Origin: Paraphaeosphaeria minitans
Lineage: Eukaryota; Ascomycota; Dothideomycetes; Pleosporales; Didymosphaeriaceae
Assembly: GCA_015832175.1 (NCBI GenBank)
Contig: WJXW01000002.1
Location: 4,030,001 to 4,094,000 of the forward strand
Direction of reading: 5' to 3'
Length of the DNA: 64,000 nt
Shown: piece by piece, positions 54,350 through 64,000 of the stretch
Numbering within the stretch: the stretch's first letter is position 1
Layout of the letters: each line of letters starts with the position of its first letter
Notes under the pieces: generated by a model
Seen by the model: the letters and a program-made list of their open reading frames with translations, nothing else
Database searches by the model: none
Told to the model about the DNA's origin: nothing
Made by a program: the position numbers and the translations under genes

Positions 54350-56092
54350 TCATACAAACTTGCTAAGAACAGCATCAGCCGCTTCCCACTCTCTACAGAT
54401 AAGCGCTTCCTTCGCTTCGCTCCTAACCTTAAATTCAATCTTGCTTTCCTTCGGTCCCGTCAGAACCGCATCTTTGAATCCAGTCTCGACATTCGTGTCC
54501 AAGATAGTTCCCGCTTCGGGTCTACAATAAACGCGATTGAGTCAGTCATTGTTGTTACAAGAGACTCCGCGTCATACAACTTACCGCATATCGAAGGCCC
54601 AAAGCAACTTTGCTATTGTCAGCAACAAGCTTCTCTCCGCCATCTCTTGGCCGGCGCAGACCCTCCTTCCCGCACCAAAGGCATACGATCGTCTCCTAGA
54701 AGACTCGTCGGTTGATACGAAGACAGAATCAGAGCTGTATCCAGGCAGCGGAGCGCTGGTATCATCCACGAGCCAACGTGCCGGGTCGAAAGCGTCGGGG
54801 TTGGGAAAGTCCTCCTCGTTGTGGTTGATCGCCCACGTGTTCATCAACACTGTGGTGCCGGCTGGGATGAAGTAGCCTTCGTAGACGTCGTCTTTGCTGG
54901 TAGCGTGCGGGAGGCCGAGGGGAAAGCCGGGGCGCCAGCGGATGACCTGGCGGTATTAGTCGTGCCTTCCATCTATACGCAGTACATCTCTACATACCTC
55001 CCACAAGATTGCCTGCAGGTACGGCAGTTTCACCGCATCGATTTCCGTCGGCATCTTGTCCCCAAACACCCCATCGACCTCTTCATGTGCTCTCCTCTGC
55101 ACACCCGGATGCGCCGCCACCGCCAGTATAAAAGTCAGCGAAGCCACCGCCGTCGTATCCGCCCCCGCCTCAATCAAAAACCCCGCAATATACACCAATT
55201 CGATATCCACAAACCCCTCCTTCCCCCTCCTCTCCAGCAGCTTCGCCAAAAAACTCTCCTTCGCCCTTCCCTCCCCAACACTCTTCCTCCCCCGCTCAAA
55301 CAACTCCTTATAATAACTCCTTTGAGCCACCGCCAACCTCGCACTCCTCTTCCTCCACCCGGGCCACGGCGTCAGAGCACTAGGCACATACCTCAGCCAC
55401 GGAAACACATCAAGCGGCGGCATAGCCCCCATATCCAAGATCCCCGCCCAATCGTCCTGAATCTCGAAGAACCGATCCGCCATCGCCCGCGTCCCACGCA
55501 CACCGTACACACTCTCGAGGATGACAGCGCAAAACGCGCGCAGCACGTGCTTCTCGAACGCCGCGGGCTCACGCAGGATCTCGAAGACCATCTGCGTAGA
55601 CTCGGCCTGCTGTATCGGCCGCACCTTGTCGAGCTCGTCGTCGCGCAGGAAGGATACTAGCGCTGCACGGCCGCGGCGCCAGTTGCGATCGTGCGGCATG
55701 AAGGCGACGTGGTAGGGGCCCGGGACTATGTAGTTGACCATGGGGATGTGTGGGCGGGAGGAGTAGATTGCGCCGCGCTGGTCGAAGAGGTCGCGTACGG
55801 CGCGCCAGGTGTTGAGCACGACGACGGGCTGGCGGCCGAAGTGGAGGCCGAGGATCGGCGCGGAGTAGTCGTGGGACCATTTTGTCAAGGTGAAGAAGGG
55901 CTTGGTGAGGGGGAGTTGGTGGAGATTACCTAGGAGAGGAAGAGGTTTGGGACCTGGGGGGAAGAGGAATTTGTTAGAGGGGCGGCGGGTGAGGTTGAGT
56001 AGGGTGGAGGTGAGCAGGATGAGGACGCCGACGATTGTTATTGAGGCCAAAGGGTGGGACGTCACTGCCGTGACGACTTGGTTGGTTTGCAT
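54350..56092 (-). CDS. Cytochrome P450 monooxygenase
   Basis: Haem-thiolate monooxygenase of the ER membrane; substrate unknown. Three exons, 54998..56092, 54585..54946 and 54350..54521, with introns of 51 and 63 bp. All junctions are in frame, giving 542 residues. The N-terminal anchor PLASITIVGVLILLTSTLLN is followed by the Pro hinge FLFPPGPKPLPLLGNLHQLP. The I-helix shows AGADTT; the first splice rebuilds ExxR (WE|VIRWRP). The PERF-like block is FDPARWL and the haem loop AFGAGRRVCAGQEMAE, with the cysteine ligand. It resembles the fungal CYP620/CYP65-like group with O-methylsterigmatocystin oxidoreductase-type annotation, but I cannot fix a family. No backbone enzyme lies near, so membership of a cluster is not supported. 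Confidence 0.93.
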
Positions 56093-56922
56093 GCTAAGGG
56101 AGGTCAGAGATGAGGTGTTCGAGGTGCAACAGAGGACTACTTACTCCATGGCCATGGCAGGCTTCGGCATCACTTCATCGCTCTACAACTGCAAAGAGCT
56201 CAGCAAATCATCACAGGCTTATGGTCCTCTTTCCTTGATCCAAGCATCTCCACAACTCACCAAGTTGCCCATACAACGTCCAAAGGCCGTTCCACTCACC
56301 TGAACACTCTGTCAAACACAACTCGCAGCACCATCCCTCCACCCACCCAGTATTTATCCCCATCCCGCTCCCGCCCAGGAATCCAAGGATTCGTCCATGT
56401 GTCTTGTGTGCGACACACCCCAAGCTGTCGAGCACCGCACTTAACAAGGCTTGCACCCACCCATCAGTCCGCCGCGCACCAACCACAACACCCGCCATGA
56501 TACCATAAGCACCCACCCCCAGCCTCAACCACCCATGCAGCACACCCTGGCGCAGACCTTTCATCTCCCTGCAGCCGGACCTCTACACCGCGGAGCCCGG
56601 TGCGTTATCCTGTTTCGCTGCGCCGTCCAGACACTGCATTTGTCAGCGCCGCAACGTGTGCCCGTCCTGCATATGCGTCGCGCAGCACATGCTGTAAACG
56701 AAGACGAACGGTGGGCCATGAACGCATGGAAAAAAAGTGTGGCTTCGCTATCGATCGATCGCTATATACAATGTCCCCTTATGTCGGGTAGATGCCACAA
56801 ATGCTGCCAAAACGGAATAAAAAAAACCCCACCCGTGTGCTCTTGCACAGGGAGCCCCCAACGCCAAACGCCGCTCATGCTGGATGGTATAGATAGTGTA
56901 TCTGCGAAGAACGACGGCAGTG
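56093..56922. other. Intergenic, no gene seen
   Basis: Promoter region of the P450 and 3' region of the M28 peptidase gene. A 174-codon + frame (56451-56975) has no motifs, is very His/Pro/Ser-rich at its start, and overlaps the peptidase's last exon; not called. Confidence 0.45.
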
Positions 56923-59727
56923 CTAATGCATCAGGCGCTCGGCCGCACGGTCCAATATGTCCGCCGTCTTCTTGATCTGCGCCTCCGTCTCCTTCCAGTC
57001 CTTCGTTTCGCCGAGGGTGTGCCGCTCGATGGCATCGCGGATGAAGGGGAAGGTGTAGGATGTGTCGCTGGCGTCGTAGCGCGAGGGGCCGAAGATGATG
57101 TGCTTGAATTGCGTGCGGCCAGGCAGCTGTTGACGTTAGCTTTTTATCTTCCATCGAGGTAAAGAAAGGACAAGACTTGCCCCACGCTCCTGCTCGCCGT
57201 CCACGTTTCCGCGCTGCACATCCAGTAGGTCCGACTCGAAATCCGACATCCGTGCATTGTGCGCCACCCGCTGCACGGTCAGGCCCTGCGTCTCGAACCC
57301 GCCTGTGTTGACGATCTGGTTGTACCACGTCGTCTCCCACTGCTCGAACTCCTGCGCTTTGCCGCCGACCTTCGCGAGAGCATCGGCTAGCGGCTGGAAC
57401 ATGCCGATGTCGTAGTCGCCGCCTTGCTTCTCTGTCCATTCGATGAGCTTCTGCCCCTCCTCTTGGAGGGAAGTAGCGTAGTCGTCGACCTTGAGCGGCA
57501 TGAGGGGCTCCTGGGCAAGCTCGAGGATGAACAGGACCCAGATCTGTGTGAGGAGATTGTGGTACACGAAGTCTGGGTCGACATGATGAGACATCCATTC
57601 GAAGGTCTCGTAGCAGCTGTGCGCCATGTCGCCATGCTCAGGGCCAGAGAAGCCGAAGTTGAGGGACGAGCAGCCGGCTAGGTCCTGAAAGGCTACGTAG
57701 TCGCTGTCCACGCCTAACCCCCCAAAATTGTCACCATGGTGATGTTGCCAGAGCTTAAGGAGAGTGACATTTTTGTGCGGATCCGAGATACGGTCTAGCA
57801 CACGGTTCCAGGCATGTTTGAAGATTGGAGACCCATTAGCCCACAGCTTGTCGCCCGTCACGCCGACATCGACGTTCAGGTATGCGACGGCGTTTGCGCG
57901 GAGTTCCTCCATGTTGGCTTCCACATGCTCGGTCGATCCGATCATGTTGTACTCTTCGGCATCCCAAGATGCGAATTCAATTGTGCGGAGCGGACGCCAG
58001 CCTTGCATGCGCAGCTCGCCCAGGACACGCGCGACCTCGAGCATAACAGCTGTTCCGGATCCAGGATCTGCGGCCCCAAAACACCATGAGTCGCGGTGGC
58101 TGCCGACGATGATCTTCTTGGCTTTGTCTTCTGAGCCGAGGAATGAGCCGAACACGTTCGTGATGCGCTGCCTGTCCACCTCTTCCTGGTTATTTTGAAG
58201 GTTGACCTTGGGCGACTTCTCAGGATGTCCAGACCACCACTTCTCGCCCACGTCAGGAACTCCGCCGATCCAGTGCTCGAAATTCCCTTCCGGGGCTATT
58301 TCTTCACCTATGCCTTGCAGGGACTGGAGGAGTTTCTGCGCCTGGTCCCAGGATATTGGAATGCTGGGGATGGTAGGTAACGCGGGGTTTTTATCTTTGG
58401 GCATGCGTTTCTGGTCCTTTGTGCTGGGCAGTCCGGGTGTGAGTGGGTCGCCTATAATCATGTTGGACATGGCTACGGAGCCTCTCTGCACACTGCCTGC
58501 GGGTCTCCACCGGCCCTCTGGCCACACCTTGCCTTTCTTGAAACCGTCATCGGCGGGATCCGAGTACATGATCACACCGGCGACTCCTGCATTTTGCGCC
58601 GCTTTTACTTTCATGGCCCTGTCTGCTTGAGAACCGTAGTATCGCATCAGCACGACTGCCCCTTGAACGTCGATCCCGCTGTCCCATAATGTCTTGAAGT
58701 CCTTCTTATCGCCGTAATTGACGTAGATCAGCGGTCCCGTAACATTTCCAGAAGCCGAATATCCATGGAATGACTTCGTCTGCGCCCGCGGGGGATCATA
58801 CGCCTCCCTCTCGTCCAGCTGAGCCTCCCACTGCTTCTCTTTCGGTTCCACAATGGCGACCCGGCGGCCATTTTCCGTTGGATAGTTCAAATACACAAAG
58901 TACTCGTCGTGGGTATATGTGTCCATGTGCGCCTCCTTGAACTGCTCCTCTATCCACTGTCCCAGTATGTAGCTCCCCTCTGTGCCTGCCACATGATCAT
59001 ACGACGTGACGTATCTGAGGTTTTCCTGTATCCTGGGGGTCTCAACATTCTGCAGCGCGAACTGACGCACCCACTCGGGGTTGAAGGGTGCGCCGAAACC
59101 CGCGCCACCCATGGGCATCACCTCGCTCACGACCAAGAAATACACCACCGCCACGATTAATACGAGTCCACACAACCTTGCCATGACGGGCCATCCTGGC
59201 CTGTACTCCTCCGGTATCGTGGGCAGCCTCGACGTGAGAGAGTGGAACAGAGCGGCAGGCGAGGACGGCCAGGGTATCTGCGGGAGGTGGAAACTGGACA
59301 GCGAGTTGGTGATGCTGTAGAAGCGCTTCGAGAACCGGCCTCGAGAGCGATTCCTCCTGGAGCGCCCCTCCTCGGCGCTCTCCGGGTCCAGCATCTCCAT
59401 CTCCTCCATCGTCTCCCTCAGCTCCGCCTCCTCGTCGGCATGCACGGGGCTCCCAAGCCCGCTGTCGCCATCGCCGTCGTCGTCGTCGTCGTCGTCGACC
59501 GACTGCACCGAGGGGGGGTGGTAGTATCCATTGCGGCGGCGCGAGTTTGACGGCGCATTGGAGCCTGCGGGCAGGTCGTGGCCCAGCAACGTCTGCCGCT
59601 CCGCATCGTCCGAGGCTTCTTGGGGCCCACGGCGCGAGTACTGTGTGTTGGACGAAGACGTCGCTTCCTCGTAGGAGGGGATCGGAGGCTCTTCACGGAT
59701 CTCGTAGAGGTGCTTCTCATCGGCCAT
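56923..59727 (-). CDS. Glutamate carboxypeptidase II-like (PSMA-type, M28) membrane peptidase
   Basis: Type II membrane zinc peptidase or receptor-like protein, probably of the secretory or vacuolar system. Two exons, 57172..59727 and 56923..57126, with a 45-bp intron (GTCCTT...CAACAG, GCTAAC branch site), giving 919 residues. Order: a 190-residue acidic, disordered cytoplasmic region, one membrane helix (ARLCGLVLIVAVVYFLVVSE), a protease-associated domain (GPLIYVNYGDKKDFKTLWDS, GVAGVIMYSDP), the M28 domain with zinc ligands and the catalytic pair (GSHRDSWCFGAADPGSG, WDAEEYNMIGSTEH, LNVDVGVTGDK, MAHSCYETFEWM), and a C-terminal TFR-dimer-like helical domain restored by the splice (LPGRTQFKHIIFGPSRYDAS). 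All metal ligands are present, so it is probably active. The donor GTCCTT is weak, but the only one that keeps frame. Confidence 0.92.
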
Positions 59728-60190
59728 GGCCTCTCAGCGGCGGATCGGACGGATCCGGGAAGCGTGCGCGGCGAGATTCCCAACGGGGGCGATAGGGGGG
59801 TGTGGCTCGATTACTAAGGATATGATGGTGTACTATCGAATGGGAATATACATGATGAATGGCAAAAAGAGAGCGACGAGGGTCGGGAGGGCGAGAAAAG
59901 GTTGCTGTGGCTGCTGTCGCAGGAGGAGGTGTGTCTGGAGATAGTGGTGGTGGCTCGGGACCAAGCCCGCCGACGCTTGGAACATGGGGGCGCGACGAAA
60001 CATTGCTCTCTTCTACGACACTTGTCCATTCACTACTTGCGGGGGCGAACTCCAATGTGTTTGGGAAACTTCCAGGTTCGCTAAATATGTACAGCACCGA
60101 AACTCATCGTCTCATCATGCACGCAGCCCGTCCCTCGGGCTTGTCCAATTTACATGCAGCAATACTACCATGTCCTTCAGTACCATCTAC
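59728..60190. other. Intergenic, promoter of the M28 peptidase gene
   Basis: No gene seen; short overlapping frames are Arg/Gly-rich by composition. The gene to the right ends at 60191 on the same strand, so this holds its 3' end and the peptidase promoter. Confidence 0.45.
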
Positions 60191-61166
60191 CTACATGTTC
60201 CGACCACCCGTCACCATGATCGTCTGTCCAGTGACATAGCTCATCAGCGGGCTCGCCAGCGCAAGCACAGCGCTCGCTGCCTCGGTCGCATTACCTGGCC
60301 TTCGCAGCGGGATGTCCAAGTGCTGCTCTCCTGTGCTGGGCGCCGCGGCCTTCTGCGCTCCTGGTATGCCCAGCGCAACCTTTGTGCCATCTGGGGTCGT
60401 GATGAATGCACCCGCCTCCTTGGCCGCCGTCAACCGGGTGAGAATGTGTCCAAAAGCGACCGTGTTCGCCCGCACGCCGAAAGCCGGGCCCCACCTACAG
60501 GTACAAGTCAGTGTCATTCTACTAATCGGTGAAGATGAAGAGAGACATGCTCCTTTGCGACCGTCTTCGTCAGACCCGTAACACCCGCCTTCGCAAGCGC
60601 GTAGTTGATCTGTCCTGCATTTCCATGCACACCCGAGGTACTCGAGATGTTGATGATATTCCTGGGCTCGCCATCCTTGACCCTGAAGTACGGCGCCGCT
60701 GCCCTGATAATCTTGAAAGGCGCAGTGCCGTGCACATCGACAATGGTGTGCCATTGCTTGTCCGTCATCTTGTGGATGACACCGTCCCAGGTGTAGCCGG
60801 CGTTGTTGACGATGATGTGGATCTTGCCGCCGCCGAACTCTGCCGCTTTCTTGATGAGGTCTGCAATGTATGCGTCGTCGAGGACATCGCCGGCGACCGC
60901 GATGGCGGCGCCGCCGCTCTGCTTGATCTCATCTGCTACAGCTTGGGCTTTCTCTACTACCCGTCAGCTGGTGATCCAGTCAAGCCTGCGCGCAACGTAC
61001 TCGCATCCACATCCGCAACGACGACCTTAGCACCTTCGTTTGCGAACAGTCTCGCTGCTTCGGCGCCAATGCCCTGTCCGGAACCTGTAATAATAGCTGT
61101 TTGGCCAGCCAACATACCCTTGGGGTAGTTGAGGTGGCCTGCGATCTGATCAACACGAGCAGACAT
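60191..61166 (-). CDS. Short-chain dehydrogenase/reductase (FabG-like), with a GC-AG intron
   Basis: NAD(P)-dependent oxidoreductase similar to 3-oxoacyl-[acyl carrier protein] reductases. Three exons, 61001..61166, 60551..60953 and 60191..60494, giving 290 residues. Classical SDR motifs: the cofactor-binding TGSGQGIG, IIVNNAGYTWDGV (NNAG), the catalytic Ser in INISSTSGVHG and YALAK for Y-x3-K. The first intron (47 bp, GTACGT...TAGTAG) is standard. The second (60495..60550, 56 bp) only restores the family sequence TVAKE|WGPAFGVRAN if it begins GCATGT and ends GTAG. The nearby GT (after CAT) would shift the frame away from all later conserved sequence. The C-terminus ...YVTGQTIMVTGGRNM is normal. 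It is divergent from the epimerase gene 573 bp away. Confidence 0.9.
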
Positions 61167-61739
61167 GTTAGTTAGGAGCTAGGGAATGAAGACAACGGAT
61201 CACGACCAAGGTGCAAAGGTGTCCTGCTTATAGAGACTACAAGCTCAAGATGATCAAACGCGGAGGGGTTTAACCGATGGATCAGACATCCGCTGCGCGC
61301 CCGCATGGGCCGAGGTTGGTCTGGAGGGACGCTAGATCAGTAGGTATCGGGGTAGCTTAGACTGAGGACACCTAGGACTAAAAGGAACCACTCGTCGATG
61401 TAGGTACAAGTCGCAAGGATTTACTCGTGCCACACATAGGCAACGTTCTCGCGAGAAAGACATGTAACAGTGAAGGTCTTCTATCAAACGGATAAGCATT
61501 TATCCAGCCCCTGTGGCCCCTGTAGTCGCGACCAGGTAGGCAGTAGCGTAAGTTTGGACGTGACCCATAGAAACGGGTGCGTCGATGACGTACAAGACCT
61601 CCGAAGTGCTGTTCGTAGTGATCGGCAAATAGATATATCCATGGCTATATCAATGCGTTTACACAGTCACCAGTAGATAGTTGTTGCACCCAGCTAGTAG
61701 TCTACCTTTCCAAGACGTGTACCCTAGCAAGTCTTCACA
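61167..61739. promoter_or_regulatory. Divergent promoter between SDR and epimerase genes
   Basis: 573 bp, no gene seen. The two oxidoreductase genes are transcribed outward from it, so they may be co-regulated (inference). Confidence 0.4.
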
Positions 61740-63117
61740 ATGACCAAAATCTTCATGTAGAGTAGTACCCCAATCCTGCAGCAACATTGTATCGATGGAC
61801 TATCTAGTGCTAACGACTCGCAGCACGGGAGCCACAGGCTACATCGGCGGCGACACGCTGTATGAGCTGTACAACAGGTACCCGGACTACGAGTACACGG
61901 CCCTCGTCCGCACGGAAGAGAAGGGGAAGCAGGTCACGTCGAAATTCCCCAACGTGCGGATTGTGCGAGGCGACAATGACTCGACCGATCTGCTCAAGGA
62001 AGAGAGTGCAAAGGCAGACATCGTGATCCGTAAGTCTTCATTTTGTACAGCAGCGCGAGTATACTCGGCTTGCGATGCCTTGTCCGGCTAGTCGCTGGGA
62101 GACACAGGCTCGATGGAGACGAGAGCTACATATCCATCACCGTGTCCCACTCGCACTCGCACCACTTGCTTCATGTCACCGCAACGCTTCTTTGTCATGC
62201 ATATCATGGGTACGAACTGACCCCTCCACAGATACAGCAGACGCCTCAGACAACGTCAACGCCGCCAACGCCATCGCCGCCGGCCTAACCTCCGGCCACA
62301 CCCCCTCCAACCCAGGCTACTGGCTGCACACCGGCGGCACAGGCATCCTGACCTACTTCGACTCCCGCGACGGCAAGCTCGGCGAGAACTCGGACAAGGT
62401 CTTCAACGACCTCGAAGGCGTCGACGAGCTCATCCACCTCCCCAGCGAAGCCTTCCACAGGAACGTCGACGAGATCGTAATCGACTGCGGGAGGAAAGAG
62501 GGGGCCAAGGTGAAGACGGCCGTCGTGTGTCCGCCGACGATATACGGTATGTCCATCGATGCCTACGCACGACATCCATTCTCCCTCGCAACACGGGACG
62601 GTTCGCTAACGATGGCCAACCAGGCGACGGACGTGGCCCCTCCCTCACCCGCGGCCGCCAAGTCTACGAGCTCGCCAAGTTGACGCTCCAGCGCGGCAAG
62701 GGGCCCATCATCGGCCACGGCAAAGCCCGCTGGAACAACGTCCACGTGCACGACCTCGCGCGCGCCTTTGTGCTGCTCGTCGACGCCGCCGTAGCTGGCA
62801 AGATGGACGACGGCATCTGGGGCGAACGGGGGTACTACTTCACCGAGAACGGGGAGCACTACTGGGCCGAGCTGTCCGCGCGGATCGCAGAGTCGGCGAA
62901 GAAGCAGGGTTTTATCAACTCGGCCGAGACGGAGGCGCTGGATGAGGAGACGGCGAAGAGGGTCGCTGGGTTTGAGAGTATTAGCTGGGGGTTGAATTCG
63001 AGGGGTGAGGCGAGAAGGTTGAAGAAGTTCTTCGGGTGGAAGCCGGCTGAGCGGAGCATTGAGGATGAGGTGGATACTATTGTCAAGAACGAGCATGAGA
63101 GGCTGCAGAAGGAGTAG
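61740..63117 (+). CDS. NAD(P)-dependent epimerase/dehydratase-like protein (atypical SDR)
   Basis: Four exons: a 17-bp first exon 61740..61756, then 61824..62029, 62232..62546 and 62624..63117. All junctions keep frame, giving 343 residues. The tiny exon plus the next gives MTKIFITGATGYIGGDTLYE, the canonical N-terminal beta strand and TGxxGxxG loop; the intron between has a perfect GCTAAC branch site. Later motifs: IVIHTADASDNVNAANAIAA, GTGILTYFDSRDGKLGE, VKTAVVCPPTIYGDGRGPSL and WNNVHVHDLARAFVLLVDAA, which define the extended/atypical SDR class. The 202-bp second intron is long for this locus. Cytosolic, substrate unknown. The neighbouring SDR is divergently transcribed. Confidence 0.9.
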
Positions 63118-63404
63118 GAGTCAAATGGTATATGCAGATACGTAGGCGTCGCCTGATATCTATAATTTATTTGCCGCTCTTACCAATACTGAGCCTTGGT
63201 TCAGGTTCATGGGCCTAGTGAGGCGAGCTAGTGAAGCATGATTACCTGCCTCAACTGTTCCTTTAGAACTCTCGCCCCTCATGTGCACGTGTATTTCGTA
63301 CCAGCCTAAGGATTCTGCGTCCCATCAGCTTTAATCTGAGAGTCTCCCTTCCCTCTTCAGTGGCTTTCTCCCTGGCTGGGGGCATAGCCATTGCTTGCTG
63401 AGAG
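63118..63404. other. Convergent intergenic region
   Basis: 3' ends of the epimerase gene (+) and of the edge gene (-). No further feature seen. Confidence 0.4.
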
Positions 63405-64000
63405 TCATTGTTGCTCGTTCCTCGCTTCCTCGCTCGTGAACGAGTCCTCAAGAGATTCGGAATTGGTTTCAGAGCTTTGCACTTTTTTCACGTTTTGCAT
63501 GTTTTGCCGATAGGTGCGAGCCTTGCTCAAGCCCAGACATGTTTCCCTTGGGCTTGGCTGACAACTTTGACTTGGCGAGAAACCAAAGAGTCCATTGAGT
63601 ATGACGTGGAATTCGGCTCTGGGGCGCTGCTCTACGTGAGTGCAACCAGGGTCTGCACCACAGCGCTGAGGTGATTTGAAGGTGTTTGATCGAATGCTGT
63701 CAGCGTCTGTCTCAGCGCGTTTCGGTTCGTCGAACGTGTCTGTTTGTGTGATCTCTGTCTTAACGGAAGAAGAAGGAACTGCTAGGGTCAGCAAACATGG
63801 TCATGTTACGATGAGCCTTCCTACAGTAGACATATTAGTATACTTACAACCTACCTTGCATAGATTCAGCTATGTAATTTTGCTTGACTTTGTCTTGTGC
63901 ATCGAGATAGTCTTTGCTGTTGCGGAAGATGGTATCCGCAGCAATCACACCGGAAGCCAATGACCGTAAAGGATATTGAAGAAGAATGCTGGAAGCGTTA
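63405..64000 (-). CDS. 3' part of an unidentified gene running off the right edge
   Basis: Minus-strand exon entering from beyond 64000 and ending at 63855, with a clean frame of about 48 codons including LRSLASGVIAADTIFRNSKD and YLDAQDKVKQNYIAESMQ. A 73-bp intron (63782..63854, GTAGGT...CCTAG, with TACTAAT inside) joins in frame to 63405..63781: AVPSSSVKTEITQTDTFDEP and on to EDSFTSEEARNEQQ and TGA. Family unknown. The first part looks helical and conserved; the second is Ser/Thr/Glu-rich and probably disordered. An alternative 3' exon in another frame (63263-63451, PPAREKATEEGRETLRLKLM) cannot be excluded. Confidence 0.45.

Noticed and set aside
56451..56975. 174-codon + strand frame between the P450 and peptidase genes
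   Set aside because: Overlaps the last exon of the peptidase gene, has no motif and is His/Pro/Ser-biased.
54300..64000. A secondary-metabolite cluster suggested by a P450, SDRs and an epimerase
   Set aside because: No PKS, NRPS, terpene synthase or DMAT backbone enzyme, and no dedicated regulator in this interval; the M28 peptidase lies between the genes.

Overview
This window is from a filamentous ascomycete (Pezizomycotina). A Dothideomycete is my best guess, by inference only. The evidence is: genes split by short introns (mostly 36-83 bp, often with a CTAAC-type branch site), Zn2Cys6, 2EXR, HET and DUF2458-type families, and a Gypsy element riddled with TAA/TAG stops as expected after repeat-induced point mutation (RIP). 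Exon boundaries were worked out by hand from splice signals and frame continuity. In most genes every junction keeps frame and joins family-like sequence; exceptions are stated.

Layout. 1-11.9 kb: the C-terminal part of kynureninase, three secreted or membrane-anchored hypothetical proteins, and a run of damaged genes: a Zn2Cys6 regulator with unresolved frame breaks, a PdxA-family dehydrogenase with a frameshift, a HET-domain relic and a sugar-transporter relic with an internal deletion. 12-24 kb: VPS35 (retromer), an MFS transporter, a 2EXR/F-box-like protein, a short inverted-repeat transposable element, a possible P450 scrap and a C2H2 zinc-finger protein. 24.0-31.3 kb: a nested transposon. 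A TIR element with PIF/Harbinger-like ends (TTA target duplication) carries a complete RIP-mutated chromodomain Gypsy retrotransposon with 362/364-bp LTRs and GCGTT target duplication. The Gypsy has gag, pol and a decayed antisense ORF near its 3' end.

31.3-49.8 kb: a 10-cysteine small secreted protein starts its coding region 180 bp from the transposon edge. It is followed by a GPI-anchored Ser/Thr-rich surface protein and then ordinary housekeeping genes: DUF2458, a COX14-like assembly factor, a small cysteine-rich membrane protein, a nucleolar RRM-like protein, a coiled-coil protein and eIF3 subunit l. Next come a 14-copy 20-bp minisatellite, a frameshifted EthD gene and a pectin methylesterase with an altered catalytic motif. 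49.8-54.3 kb is gene-poor and holds only broken reading frames. 54.3-64 kb: a cytochrome P450, a PSMA-like M28 peptidase, a short-chain dehydrogenase with a GC-AG intron, an NAD-dependent epimerase and the 3' end of a gene running off the right edge.

The genes do not form an obvious pathway or a biosynthetic cluster. The most interesting part is the 20.8-31.8 kb block, where two related TIR elements, a nested Gypsy and an effector-like gene lie together. The second theme is how many genes in the first 12 kb are broken.
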